Shown here in pieces: positions 56,001-64,000 of a stretch of DNA of 64,000 nucleotides (position 1 is the stretch's first letter; every line of letters starts with the position of its first letter). The notes below the pieces were generated by a model, which did not search any database, was not told where the DNA came from, and saw only the letters and a program-made list of their open reading frames with translations. Position numbers and translations under genes: made by a program. Source of the stretch: Hemicordylus capensis. Lineage: Eukaryota > Chordata > Lepidosauria > Squamata > Cordylidae. The DNA lies in the NCBI RefSeq assembly GCF_027244095.1, contig NC_069658.1:362688687-362752686 (forward strand). Direction: 5' to 3'.

Positions 56001-59000
56001 AGATAAGGCTTCCAAGACAAGGGAGTTATAAAGACAAGCAACCAAAGAAAACATCAGTTCCAAGCCCTTAGAAGCTGGGCAAAAGAAGATTTAGGACTCT
56101 CATAAAAGAATCAAATGTAAATGACTGCCTTCATATACAAGATCTGGAAAATTTACATGAAGTTATAGCAGCTTTCAAAGACATTAAAGATTCCTAGGTA
56201 ATGGCTCAGGGTGCCACCAAGCCACTGACAGCCTATCTCCCAGAGCATGCTAATATTATAAATTATACCAAAATGGAAATATTGGAGACCAAGCAATGGG
56301 GGACACATCAAAATAAAACAGTACTACCCCCCACAAGATCCCTTGCCAGATTCAAGTCCTACTGCGCCATTGGAGCTAACTGGTTTAAATGACTATGTTC
56401 AGGATATGTCCTAGATGATAATGGAGATGGGAACCCTGTGATTGCTACTTGAACTCCCTCCATGTGGATTCTCATGTGGTATAGAGGAATATTAATTCTC
56501 GTTTGAATGAATCCACTTTCATAGAGGGCCCTGGCTACTGGCCCCAGGAAGGATATGTGACACTGACACAATTTGCCCAAGTAAACCTAGAAAATAGTAT
56601 GTGGTTAGGATAATCAGAAGAGCTGTCAGTAGAGTTGCCAACAAAGGAAGTAGGGTCTCAGGATTGTTTTTTACCCCCAGTGACACAGCACTCCCCTAGC
56701 AACAAGTTGGAGCAAGGCCCCCCTGAAGCTGGAAACTACCCCCAAAAGCTATGGTTGGCATTATCCACTTGATAGCATTATAACCTCTGTCTCTTTGAAT
56801 GTGGCTGGTTAGATGAATAAGATCAGGGATCACTCCTTTAGTTTTATTTCTGATATCATGTTTGTACAGGTGGTGTGGGCCACCCAAGCTCAATGGTTTT
56901 AGCCTGTTGTCTATAAGAGCGATACCAAGTACAAGGGTGGGGGGCAGACCCGGGGGGGGGGTTAGCGGTCTTTATTTCCACTTCTTTACAGACCATGATA
57001 ATTAAGTTGCTATCTGGTGGCCAGCTGGTCTTGGCAGTAATTATTAAATTTAAACAACATGCTTTGTATTCGTTAGTATATATGTCCCTGCTCAGTGCAC
57101 AAGTGCCTGCGTCACAGTGATATGGAAGGAACAGGAGGAATTTATAATTCAAATCACTGTATCCTGTCCTAAGGCCCACATAATTTTAGGAGGAGACTTT
57201 AATGCTAGATTAGGTGCTAATGATAGAGATCTCTATGGATGGTATCAGTACTATCCACTTGATAGGGCCAAGAATGTGTTTTCACTGCAGCGCTGTTTTA
57301 AAGATGGGATCTGTAATTTGTGGGGGGCTTTGTTTGATACAAATGATAAACTATTTAGATCTGAGCTTGTTAAATGGTGCGCTAGAAAGAGACCAGCTGG
57401 GGAGTAAACTTATTGGAGTTGCGGGGGTGGCGGGGGGAGATGAACACCATAGATTACAGAATAATCTCCTGGGACACTGCAAAATTTATTGACAAGGTGA
57501 TCACTTCCCAAAGGTTGTGTCACTGAAATTGAGCCCAGCAGAAGGGCAGTTGTGTTCCAATATGTGTTTTTCCCCTCAACCAAACTTAGAACTGGGAAAT
57601 AGACTGGGGCAGGTAAAGTGGTTTGAACAGATGAAAGAGGATATACAAGTAATGTTAGAAACTGAAAAGATCTGTAAAGTGAGTGAATTCATAATACAGG
57701 GAGGGGCTGGGAATTCCATTCTTGATCAGTTAATTTAGGAGTTATAGGGGAACTGGACACTTGCCCCATAATAGATCCAAAGTTTGGTTTGACAATGATT
57801 GAATTGAAACCAAGAAAGATCTTACTAATCATTATAAGCTGCATAAATTGGACCCCACCGTTGTCACTTTGAGTGACTTCGCAACGAAGAAAAAACTGAT
57901 CATTTTTTTAATATAGTTTATGATATTAACTAGGCCATCTCCAACAATTTCCCTGCTGGATAGACGCAGCCAAGTCAGGCAAGGATTCAGAGAACAGATG
58001 GTAAGCCACACCACCCCAAGCAGCTTGTCCACATCCTCAGGAGTCACCGATTAAAACTGATCCAATCTAATACTGCAAGAGGGATCACTGGACGCTTCCT
58101 CCATAGACCTTGCAGAAATAGTGGAGTCCAAGTCGGCCCAAATACAGGAGATCTTGTTTGCAGAGAACCCATTAAAAGCATCACAGCAGAACAACCCCGG
58201 GGACTGATTCGAAGGAGCAGAAACTAAACTCCTCGCAACCCGCGATAGCTCTGCTGAGCATGAACCTGCAGCTGCAATGTGTGTAGACCAGAATCTCTTT
58301 TTTGCTGCACGCACTGCCACTGCATAAGTCTTCAAATGGGTCACATGCTGCATCCTGTGAGATTCGAACCGAGTTCTCCTCCACTTGCGCTTTAGTCACC
58401 TACCCAACCACTTCAGCCCCCGCAACTCCTCAGTATACCAAGGGGCCATTCTTGAAGCAGGTCAGAAGGGATGCATACTTAAAACAACATACTCTTGTTT
58501 TAAGTATGATATTCTGTATTCTGTATCAAGCTGATTGCTGACTGCAGTAAAGTGATTTTATGATTTTGAATTTGGACTCAAATATAGGGTGGATTTAGAT
58601 GACTGAAGTTTTTTCCTATTGCTTTTTTGCAGACGCTAGATTAAAAATGGGTTTATAAAGAAGCCCAACAGATTATGGATCCCTTAATAACCACATTTTC
58701 AACAGACTGCAACAATCTCTGATGTTGATTATAGTACTCAAAAACAAGATTAGAGTCCATGCTAATACAAATGGGCACTCTGCTGCATTTAAGGCAGCTT
58801 TCCTCTGCAAACTGACTTAGGAGTGCAAATACAACAAATATTTATATAACGCTTTTTAGCAAAAGTTCCCAAAGCAGTTTACATAGAAATAAATAAATAA
58901 CCCAAAAGGGCTCATAATCTAAAAAGAAACCTAAGATAACCACTGGAGGGATGCTATTTATTTATTTATTTATTATATTTCTATACCGCCAAAAACGCAA

Positions 59001-59369
59001 GTTCTCTGGGCGGTTTACAAAACAATAAAAACAGCTATGCTCAGAATGGATTGGGACAGTTGCTCTCCCCCTGCTCAAGAAAGTCAATCACCACTTTAAA
59101 AAGGTGCCTCTTTTACTCAGCAGGGGACTAGATTTAGATTTAGTAAGACCTACTGAACAAAATTGGATTTATTTTGTTCTGTAAACAAAACAAACTTGCA
59201 TAGGATCATTGGCATAAATGAAACTGACCTGTATATGGGGTGAAATTTATATAGGTGTGCTCTTTGTTCATGATGAGGACTAGGAAGTTTAAAAAACAAT
59301 ACTTAGAATGTATTTCAGAAAAAGTTCAGAATCCATGTCTAAAGCAATTATCTAACTATATACATATAA

Positions 59370-59447
<78 letters not shown>

Positions 59448-62400
59448 TATAAGGTGTGCCCGTAGCTAATCCTGTCCATGGCAACTCTCGCGAGAGTTCA
59501 TGAGCAGAAGCACCTGATTGGGCAGTGGGGAATTCCATATGCATATAGGGAGGAGCAGCCTGTGATGGTTAAGGTCAGTTGGAATGCAACTGTTACTGGT
59601 CGGAAGATGTTCTTGATTGTAGAGGAGACGAAGATAGATAGATAGATAGATAATGGGCAAGGGTCTGTGAAGAGGAGTCATGAGGGAGTAAAGAGCCCCT
59701 TTAGAAGAAGGAACCTGCCATTGTGTGAATTAGACAAAGAAACAAGAGGAACAAGATCTGTTAACTCCGGAAGGGGTGGGGAGACGGGGGGCAGAAAGAC
59801 AAAGGAGAAGAGTGAGTGAAGGAGAGAGAAAGAGAGAAAAAGAAGGGAGGGGAAGAGAGAGAGAAGGGAGGGCGAGGGACGAGTCTGAGCCTGTCAGCGG
59901 TCTGAGGGGAACAAGCAGCCATGGAGGCAGCAAGGAAGGTCCCAGTCAACCACTGCTGCTGTCTGGGGCTACTGAGGCCATTAGCAGAGAGAGACAGGCA
60001 GGCAAGGGACAGACCCAGGCCTGTCAGTGGTCTGAGGGGAACGAGCGGCCGTGGCCATAGTGAGGAAGGGCCTGGTCAACTGCTGCTCCTGTGGGGAGGA
60101 GTGGGGCTTGGGTGAGGGTGGGGAGGTTTTTGGGGACAGGGGGCTGCAGCTTGACCAACAGGCGCCAGCAACTCTGCAGCTGCAACCAGGAGGGGGTGAG
60201 GAGAATGGAGTAAAGGGATGGAGGAGTGACCAAGAGGGGTGACGGGGATGGAAGCGACGGGATCGAGGAGGAGGATTGCAACTCAGGTGAGGATGGGGAG
60301 ATCTCTGAGGTGAGGGGGGCTGTGCCAGGGGGTGAGAGGAGCAATCAAGGACTAGTGTGCAGATGCTCTGCGCAGGTTAATCTAGTTCTACATTAATTCA
60401 AGCAAGAAGAGGGATGGCTAACCAGTAAAGAATAAATCCCATTAACAATCCCCACAACTTAAAACACTTTCATGTTTTAAGTTGTGGGGATTGTTAATGG
60501 GATTTATTAGAAAATTAAAGAAAGAAAATTAAATTCCATGTGAACCTCAGTTGAATATACTAGCTTGTCTGTGTAACCGATGTCACCAGCAGCTCAGCTG
60601 TTTTGTTTCCAAGTGCTTCTGCTAAGGATGTATGGACATGATTACTTTCCTGACAGTAGTTCTAAAATTATTGGTAATTATTCCACAAGCCTCATTACGG
60701 ATTCTCAGAAATGTCAGTCATGTTTACACAGTGAGGCTATTCATACAGGCAGCCAAGCCCAGGCTTGGGCAGCCCATGTGAAGCGCTGGGATTGAGCCCG
60801 ATCCTGATGCTGACTCGGCCCCAAGCCAAGGGATTCACCCCAGGCTTTAACCAGGTTTAAGGGCGGGAGCGTGCCCGTAACCCCAGGTTCGGGGGGGTGT
60901 TTGTGCGGGGGGGGGTGCTGCAGGCAGCCCTTGCGCACATAGAGCCAGGTGGCCAGAGCACCCAGCTGAAGGAGGGACCCTCAGTGTACCTTGCTCCTGG
61001 CACCGTGCATTGAGGGATGTCAGAGGACTTCATCCTCCAGCTCCCTACTCTGCCACTGGCAGCAGTGTGGTTCATGTGCTACACAAGCAGCAGAGCCTTG
61101 TAGTTCACTTGGATCGTGTGTGGGGAGGCAGGTGAGAGCCTGCCTCCACGCCAGCCCTCCCTGCCTGGCAGCATATTTGGTCATGTGCACAACCCTACTG
61201 CGTGCTATGTCAGATTTTGGTGGTGGTGATAGTACTGTCAGAGACAGGAGAGAGGCTCCACAACTGAGGGCACATTCTCATCACACAGACTGTAAGGGAA
61301 AAGCACTAAGTTTTTGTCAACTAACAAGACTTCATACCAGCAGTCAGTATTGAAAATAACTGTGCTGTCACTGTGCGGGGGCGGCGGGGCGACCCTTCAC
61401 CATCTATCGTCTATAAATCTGTGGTCAAAATTCTGCATTTGCCTCTCAGGTTTGTTCTGATTGTATCACTAGAAAACCCATTTTAATGGCCTCTAACAAA
61501 TCAATGCATCAGTTAGCTGCAATTCTTAAACTGCTAAGTTCTGCGGTTTGAACTACACATCAAGTTCTTCTCCGTAATGTGTACTACAACTGATTCATTA
61601 CACTGGGCATTTCTCGGCTTCTGCCAGTAATGGGCCAGTTCAGACAATGGCTAACATGAGGAAAAGTACTCAAAGTAGTCTCATTGAAATTAAAAGGGCA
61701 AGTTACTGTCCTCTTAATTTCAATGGGACTACTTTTGAGTTAGTTTCTTCATCATAATTCATCCAGTATGTCTGAGCTAGCCTCTCTCATATGCAGTTAG
61801 AGACATGAACAAGCACTTTCCCCACCCACCATGTCATTCTGGTTTTAATAACTGCATTAATGTATTCAGATAGCATGTGAGAGGATGGTTTGGATAAATT
61901 GGGCCCCTCCCCCCAATGAATATTAAATCCACAACAGCATACCAGGATGAGGGGGACTTGCTTGTTCTCATCCCTAATGATATTTGAGGTGACAATTTGG
62001 ATTAATCAGGGGCCCTCTGCAATTATGAAAACCAGAATGACACATGGCCAGGTGGTGCTTGGTCAAGTCTGTAATCATCTGTGGGTGGGGTTGATGCTAA
62101 CACATCTTCAAACCCACCCAGTGTGGGTGAGGAGACATAGCCCAATGACATCTGTGTAATGATATTGGGCAGGAGATATCATGAAACATTAGATCTGTTC
62201 TCACAAACAGCCTAAGGCTAGGGCAGCCCAGTCTGGGTTACACTACCCGTGTGCAGCGCCAGGATTCATGAAGATCATCTGGGTGTGCTGAATACTTAAC
62301 AAAGGATCATCTGAGGGGAAGGTAGGTGAAACCCTACCTCCCCACCCTAGTGGGGTTTGTGTGAATAGCCTCATTGTCAGCCTTCTCACAGGTGTTTGAA

Positions 62401-63675
62401 CCAGACTTCAACCATTTTGTAAAAAGAGATATTTCATGAAAAGACTTCCACCTTCACAGTGATAGAACAGCATTTAGCAGATGCCTCAACTATATCTAAG
62501 AACAATAAGATAATGGACAGGGTTCTCATAACACAGATGGCTCCAGTAACTGATGAAGAACAAGGTTCTCATCATAATTGTCAGAACTGGTTCCCATAAC
62601 ATATAAGTCAAACCTACCGAGCTTAAACAGACTATGAAACCTTTCTTTCAAATGTGATGGGTGAATTGTGGTAGCTGAGGAAGCAGAAATTGCCTCTCTT
62701 TTTTTGAATGAAAATATTAAATACAAGTGATAGCTAATATAATTTTGTATTCAATTTATGCTTTGAAGATTTGTATTCACTATTCACTCTTATGTATTTG
62801 CTGTTATTCCTGTATTCACTATTATGCTGTGAAGAGTTATGCTAAGGATCAAGAATACCGCCAGAGGGTCTCATGCCGTGAGGGAGATACCTGGAAGATT
62901 CACCAGCTGTAGTGCAATATAGTATAAATAATATACATTCATTAAACTCTTTATACTATAGATTTATACTATAAATAGTATACATTCATTATACTCTTTA
63001 ACAATATGTAACAATGTGTGGTGGGTTTGCATGATATGTCTAAGTCCTGAATGTCAGCCCAAAGGGAGCTTGATGAGCCTCCTGTTTTTCTTTCCTGCCT
63101 GAAACTGCAAATAGATGAGGGTTATCAGGTGCCTGGCTGACCACAATGTGTGGCTTCTGGGCAGCATTCATCTTGTTGGGTCACTGCCTGTGCCTGAAGT
63201 AAAGTGGCTATCTACCTCTTGGTTAGTATATGTCTTTCCATCTTTCTATAACTTTCTTCTATTCTTTGATTTTAATCTTAGACCATATGTCGATCTAGTG
63301 AACACCCTGCTCACTTGTGGAGAGGAGGTCAGAGATGCCATCACACGGAGTGTCCAGACCCAGTGTGAACAGAACTGGGGAAGTCTTTGTTCCATCCTGA
63401 GCTTCTGCACCTCCGTACCACAGGAGGACTCCACCGTGGAACCTGAGAAGAAGCCAAATGAAGTCTCGAGGTCTTCTATTAACCAAGGGGACACTGTAGT
63501 CAGTGCTGAATCTGACCCAAGAGAGAGCTCCCGAAGCAGCAGAGGAGAAAGAGGTAGCAGGCTTCCTGTAAATGCCCATGCTCGCACTAAAGCTGGAGGC
63601 CATACTCCCAAAGCAGTCCATGGAGTTGCTGAACAGGCAGATGAACAGTCTGACTTCTCTGACATCCGAAGGTGA
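39348..63675 (+). CDS. STC2: Stanniocalcin-2 (four coding exons, 299 aa)
   Basis: Coding exons 39348-39498, 41749-41891, 47486-47697 and 63282-63675 splice at GT-AG sites in phases 1, 0 and 2. They total 900 nt including the stop, giving 299 aa against 302 in human. The protein matches human STC2 closely: secretion signal about residues 1-24, then mature sequence from TEATHPPEG. All 14 mature cysteines are at human positions (56, 65, 70, 76, 85, 109, 120, 125, 139, 146, 181, 197, 205, 211). Cys120 is the residue through which human STC2 couples to PAPP-A, and Cys211 is the likely dimer bond. The N73-N74-S75 glycosylation sequon is kept. The C-terminal tail is divergent but ends DEQSDFSDIRR, as in other tetrapods. 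STC2 is a secreted glycoprotein that inhibits PAPP-A and so limits IGF release; it is also stress- and hypoxia-induced. Start: ATG at 39348 with A at -3. Confidence 0.98.
40224..40232 (-). promoter_or_regulatory. CARE-like motif in STC2 intron 1
   Basis: TGATGCAAC, identical to the upstream motif at 38149 but not embedded in a microsatellite. Lies about 0.7 kb after exon 1. Function inferred from ATF4 regulation of STC2 in mammals. Confidence 0.4.
41261..41312. repeat. Short palindromic interspersed repeat
   Basis: GTTGAATACAATGGTATTTA, then CTTCCAAGTAAACATGCAAG, matches one arm of the palindromic repeat found at 9292. Confidence 0.6.
41749..41891 (+). CDS. STC2: STC2 coding exon 2
   Basis: Residues 51-98. 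Acceptor TTTTCAG, donor GTAAAT. Carries five cysteines and the N-glycosylation sequon in CFENNSCEI. Only two residues differ from the human exon as recalled (CSVF for CGVF, LHEIC for LHGIC). Confidence 0.98.
44735..44990 (-). mobile_element. 5S rRNA-derived SINE
   Basis: In reverse: GCTAAGCAGGGTCTACCCTG, then TTTGAATGGGAGACATGTG, the 5S-like internal promoter region, better preserved than the copy at 10718. The 3' module ends before the usual ATACTGAGCTGGA phrase, so it is 3'-truncated. Confidence 0.87.
46530..47030 (+). repeat. Unnamed ~1.1 kb interspersed repeat, copy 3 (partial)
   Basis: Contains GAACAAAAAGTGGAAAATTT, CTTGAAGAATACTC, CACAACCCCTTCTGCTTTTG, ACTTAAGCTCTTGGTGTGGG and ACAGGCTCAAG..., in the same order as copy 2. 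The 5' third is missing. Confidence 0.65.
47486..47697 (+). CDS. STC2: STC2 coding exon 3
   Basis: Residues 99-168 plus two bases of codon 169. Acceptor TCTTCAG, donor GTAAGT. Includes Cys109, the PAPP-A-linking Cys120 (HKFSCISRKC), Cys125, 139 and 146, and the VIVEMIHFKDLL helix identical to human. Confidence 0.98.
47767..47938. mobile_element. MITE with ACCGTATTTTAYGGACTATA ends
   Basis: Inverted terminal repeats of about 27 bp, starting TACCGTATTTTATGG on the left and ending GTAAAATACGGGTA on the right, perhaps with a TA target duplication. The right end carries a tandem duplication of GCGTCTTATAGTCCGTA. No coding frame. Confidence 0.82.
50430..50832. mobile_element. hAT-like element containing a SINE
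   Basis: Left end CAGGCCTGTAGCCAGCTGG with the inverted partner GGCTGGTTCCAGGCCTG on the right. The exact 8-bp duplication AGTAGGTT lies at 50422-50429 and, beyond the inserted SINE, at 50833-50840. The SINE split the right terminus, duplicating the last bases. Element without SINE is about 165 bases. Confidence 0.85.
50596..50824 (+). mobile_element. Sauria-type tRNA SINE nested in a hAT-like element
   Basis: tRNA head TGGTGCAGTGGGGAAATGC, B box GGTTCAAATCCC, GATATAGGAAGATGCTTAAA, and 3' end ACAGCACACTTTACCTTTAC. Flanked by CAGGCCTGAG (50586-50595) and CAGGCCTCAG (50825-50834), its own target duplication made from the hAT end. Confidence 0.92.
51134..51540. mobile_element. Foldback DNA element (GTGCAC family), interrupted
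   Basis: Left end TAGGGATGTGCACGAACC as in P2, followed by GGTTTGG text. Right part contains CTTACCTGCTCGCCGCCAC and TTCTCAAGAACATTTGTGGG, similar to the left arm of P2. The right arm is largely missing. The element at 51181-51367 inserted into it. Confidence 0.65.
51181..51367. mobile_element. hAT-like MITE nested in a foldback element
   Basis: Ends CAGTGTTCTCT and AGAGGGAACACTG. Flanks ACCCCAAC (51173-51180) and AGCCCAAC (51368-51375) differ at one base. Subterminal TTCATCTGTGTGCAGAATG and CATATGCACATGCC are typical of a repeat common in reptiles. No coding frame. Confidence 0.85.
51660..51735 (-). repeat. LINE 3' tail fragment
   Basis: TATTATTTATTACATTTCTA then TACCACCCTATCCATCC, the reversed end of a CR1/L3-type LINE. 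Confidence 0.65.
52690..53770 (-). mobile_element. CR1/L3-type LINE 3' part, split by a Helitron
   Basis: The minus strand reads the C-terminal region (QLRPFIEKAEIAMVTYALVT, LDYCNVLYMGLPLTNIQKL, WDRAFSVIALRLWNALLAG) then a 3' UTR ending near 52690. A Helitron at 52855-53089 sits within the 3' UTR. 5'-truncated and frameshifted. Confidence 0.85.
52855..53089 (+). mobile_element. Short non-autonomous Helitron (copy H2)
   Basis: Starts TCTCTCTATATATTTAG after a host A. Contains TACCCGTTGCTAATCCC and the palindrome TCTCGTGAGA, and ends in hairpin GCCAGATGCTCTGTGC with CTAG 13 bases further on. At 235 bases it is the shortest of three related copies; the end sequences match H1 and H3. Confidence 0.82.
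53775..55318. other. Unassigned stretch of intron 3
   Basis: Nothing recognised. Short frames around 54100-54900 on both strands show no family resemblance that I can name. Confidence 0.35.
55319..55775 (+). mobile_element. CR1/L3-type LINE 3' end
   Basis: Reads SRTRERAFTIASPLLWNSLP and VEDFSFLPGF on the plus strand, then a T-rich 3' UTR with TACACCACCCGGAGTCTTCT and an AATAAATAAAT tail. 5'-truncated. Confidence 0.85.
55776..56779. other. Unassigned stretch of intron 3
   Basis: No element named. Short open frames on both strands carry no motif I recognise. Confidence 0.35.
56780..57905 (+). mobile_element. LINE endonuclease (EEP) domain remnant
   Basis: Plus-strand pieces in order. SVSLNVAGW is the usual EEP start. 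Then come FISDIMFVQVVWATQ, GGLAVFISTSLQ, IILGGDFNARLGANDRDLYG (the catalytic GDFN motif is intact), and SKVWFDNDWIETKKDLTNHY, as in the linker before reverse transcriptase. No RT follows; a minus-strand LINE begins instead. Clade not assigned (APE-type non-LTR). Frameshifts and stops break it. Confidence 0.75.
57906..58470 (-). mobile_element. CR1/L3-type LINE fragment upstream of RT
   Basis: The minus strand reads RMAPWYTEELRGLKWLGR near the start, then a linker, and SIRLDQF, TPEDVDKLLGVV and SSREIVGDGLVNIIN. It overlaps and is closely similar to the fragment at 1-592, but stops just before RT block 1. Both ends truncated. Confidence 0.85.
58474..58508. other. 14-bp perfect hairpin
   Basis: CATACTTAAAACAA pairs with TTGTTTTAAGTATG across a 7-base loop, at the outer edge of the LINE fragment. 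Confidence 0.85.
58840..59110. repeat. Interspersed repeat with nested LINE tail
   Basis: TTTTTAGCAAAAGTTCCCAA, AGGGCTCATAATCTAAAAAG, CTAAGATAACCACTGGAGGG, CAGTTGCTCTCCCCCTGCTC and AATCACCACTTTAAAAAGG in order. The same repeat is split by a LINE at 27436 and by a SINE at 25934. Here 58949-59035 is a reversed LINE/SINE 3' tail (CTATACCGCCAAAAACGCAA) inserted in it. Confidence 0.75.
59369..59445. repeat. (CA)n(TA)n compound microsatellite
   Basis: A CA run followed by a long TA run, immediately before the Helitron H3 5' end. Confidence 0.97.
59446..60385 (+). mobile_element. Non-autonomous Helitron (copy H3)
   Basis: Begins TCTATAAGGTGTGCCCGTAG at the edge of a TA run and ends CTAG (60382-60385) before a host T. 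The terminal hairpin GTGCAGATGCTCTGCGC (60357-60373) lies 12 bases inside the end. Contains the palindrome TCTCGCGAGA at 59486-59495, a (GATA)n run near 59635, a purine-rich tract, and two ~120-base direct repeats holding GGTCTGAGGGGAAC. Shares these segments with H1 in opposite orientation. No Rep/helicase frame. Confidence 0.83.
60431..60508. other. Perfect 36-bp inverted repeat (hairpin)
   Basis: Bases 60431-60466 are exactly complementary to 60473-60508, with a six-base CTTTCA loop. Arms include AATAAATCCCATTAACAATC. It lies 45 bases after Helitron H3 and inside STC2 intron 3, so the transcript could fold it. No related copy noticed in the window. Confidence 0.97.
60731..61200. mobile_element. 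Hairpin-ended MITE, copy h
   Basis: Left end CAGTGAGGCTATTCATACAG, folding through GCC-AAGCC/GGCTT-GGGC to CATGTGAA. The right side contains GTCATGTGCACAACCCTA, a weak partner. Interior resembles copies a and g, including CACCGTGCATTGAGGGATGT. Confidence 0.68.
61672..61750. repeat. Short palindromic interspersed repeat
   Basis: TACTCAAAGTAGTCTCATTG and the complementary CAATGGGACTACTTTTGAGT form a ~30-bp stem with few mismatches around a short loop. This is the best preserved copy of this repeat in the window. Confidence 0.85.
62200..62375. mobile_element. Hairpin-ended MITE, short copy i
   Basis: Left GATCTGTTCTCACAAACAGCC and right TTGTGTGAATAGCCTCATTG are the family ends with a shortened middle. 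Stems include AAACCC/GGGTTT near the right end. Confidence 0.7.
63282..63675 (+). CDS. STC2: STC2 coding exon 4
   Basis: Completes codon 169 and encodes residues 170-299, then TGA. Acceptor ATCTTAG. PYVDLVNTLLTCGEEVRDAI and QCEQNWGSLCSILSFCTS match human closely. The following tail (about residues 213-288) is Ser/Glu-rich and poorly conserved, with NAHAR retained, and ends SDFSDIRR. Confidence 0.98.
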
Positions 63676-64000
63676 AAGGAGGATACAGCTCTTCCTTCCC
63701 CTCCACCAGAAACTTCCTCCATTGAGTCCATCTTCTTATCTAGGGGCATTCCATAATATTTACAATATAGAAGGGTGGTGTCAGGCACAGGGCATTGTGG
63801 GATATGTGGCAGAGATGGTAGCCCTATTCAGACATTTGTTAAAAACATGTGCTATAACTCTACAGTGGCGCAAATGGGTCAGAAGTCCCAGCCCTGACCT
63901 GTCACCCACCATTGTGCCCACTGCTCACACAGTGGCACTTGTGTGAAGTGGGAAGTGCTTTATCTGTGATGGTGGGCACTTCTCTGATTGTGAGGCCCAT
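63676..64000 (+). other. STC2: STC2 3' UTR (start)
   Basis: Non-coding sequence after the stop, running off the window. No polyadenylation signal followed by an end is seen. No repeat recognised. Confidence 0.8.

Larger units (their letters stand above)
47698..63281 (+). other. STC2: STC2 intron 3
   Basis: 15,584 bases, phase 2, making up nearly two thirds of the gene. It is filled with LINE, SINE, hAT-like, foldback, MITE and Helitron insertions listed separately. Stretches with nothing recognised: 47940-50429, 53775-55318, 55776-56779, 61201-61671, 61751-62199 and 62376-63281. Confidence 0.92.

Noticed and set aside
57906-58470. Continuation of the plus-strand endonuclease LINE into RT
   Set aside because: The sequence here is a minus-strand CR1/L3 fragment, as shown by APWYTEELR and EDVDKLLGV read in reverse.
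1-64000. Endogenous retrovirus, Polinton or CRISPR array
   Set aside because: No paired long terminal repeats, no gag/pol/env-type domains and no spacer-repeat array were recognised by eye.

Overview
The window looks like a squamate reptile genome, most likely a lizard. It contains one protein-coding gene, stanniocalcin-2 (STC2), on the + strand, set in a dense mass of transposable elements. The squamate call rests on two things. The protein is a clear tetrapod STC2. The repeats are the lepidosaur mixture: Sauria-type tRNA SINEs ending in CTTTACCTTTACC, MIR-like and 5S-rRNA-derived SINEs, CR1/L3-type LINEs, Helitrons, and hAT-like and foldback DNA elements.

Layout. 1-11 kb: CR1/L3-type LINEs, a 1.8 kb Helitron with intact ends (5758-7551), SINEs and hAT-like elements. 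11.2-12.2 kb: a CpG-rich island with GC boxes and E-boxes but no recognisable gene. 12-37 kb: intergenic DNA with hairpin-ended MITEs (17.7-25.2 kb), palindromic foldback elements, a LINE carrying most of a reverse transcriptase (27.4-29.3 kb) and two copies of an unnamed ~1.1 kb repeat. 37.5-39.3 kb: GC-rich STC2 upstream region and leader, with a TATA-like box, two short upstream ORFs and motifs matching stress (CARE) and hypoxia (HRE) elements. 39,348-63,675: STC2 coding exons at 39348-39498, 41749-41891, 47486-47697 and 63282-63675, with intron phases 1, 0 and 2. They total 900 nt, that is 299 aa plus stop. Intron 3 is 15.6 kb and holds nested insertions, two more Helitrons and a perfect 36-bp palindrome. 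The 3' UTR runs off the window.

STC2 is a secreted, disulfide-rich glycoprotein that binds and inhibits the metalloproteinase PAPP-A, restraining IGFBP cleavage and IGF signalling. In mammals it is induced by ER/amino-acid stress (PERK-ATF4) and hypoxia, so the leader uORFs and the CARE and HRE motifs are the most relevant regulatory observations.

The least ordinary structural signals are four. One is a MITE family whose terminal hairpin stems differ between copies yet stay self-complementary. The second is a set of near-complete palindromic elements. The third is a Helitron that appears to have extended past an older 3' end to a new terminator. The fourth is a perfect 36-bp hairpin inside STC2 intron 3. 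No endogenous retrovirus, functional RNA gene or CRISPR array was recognised.
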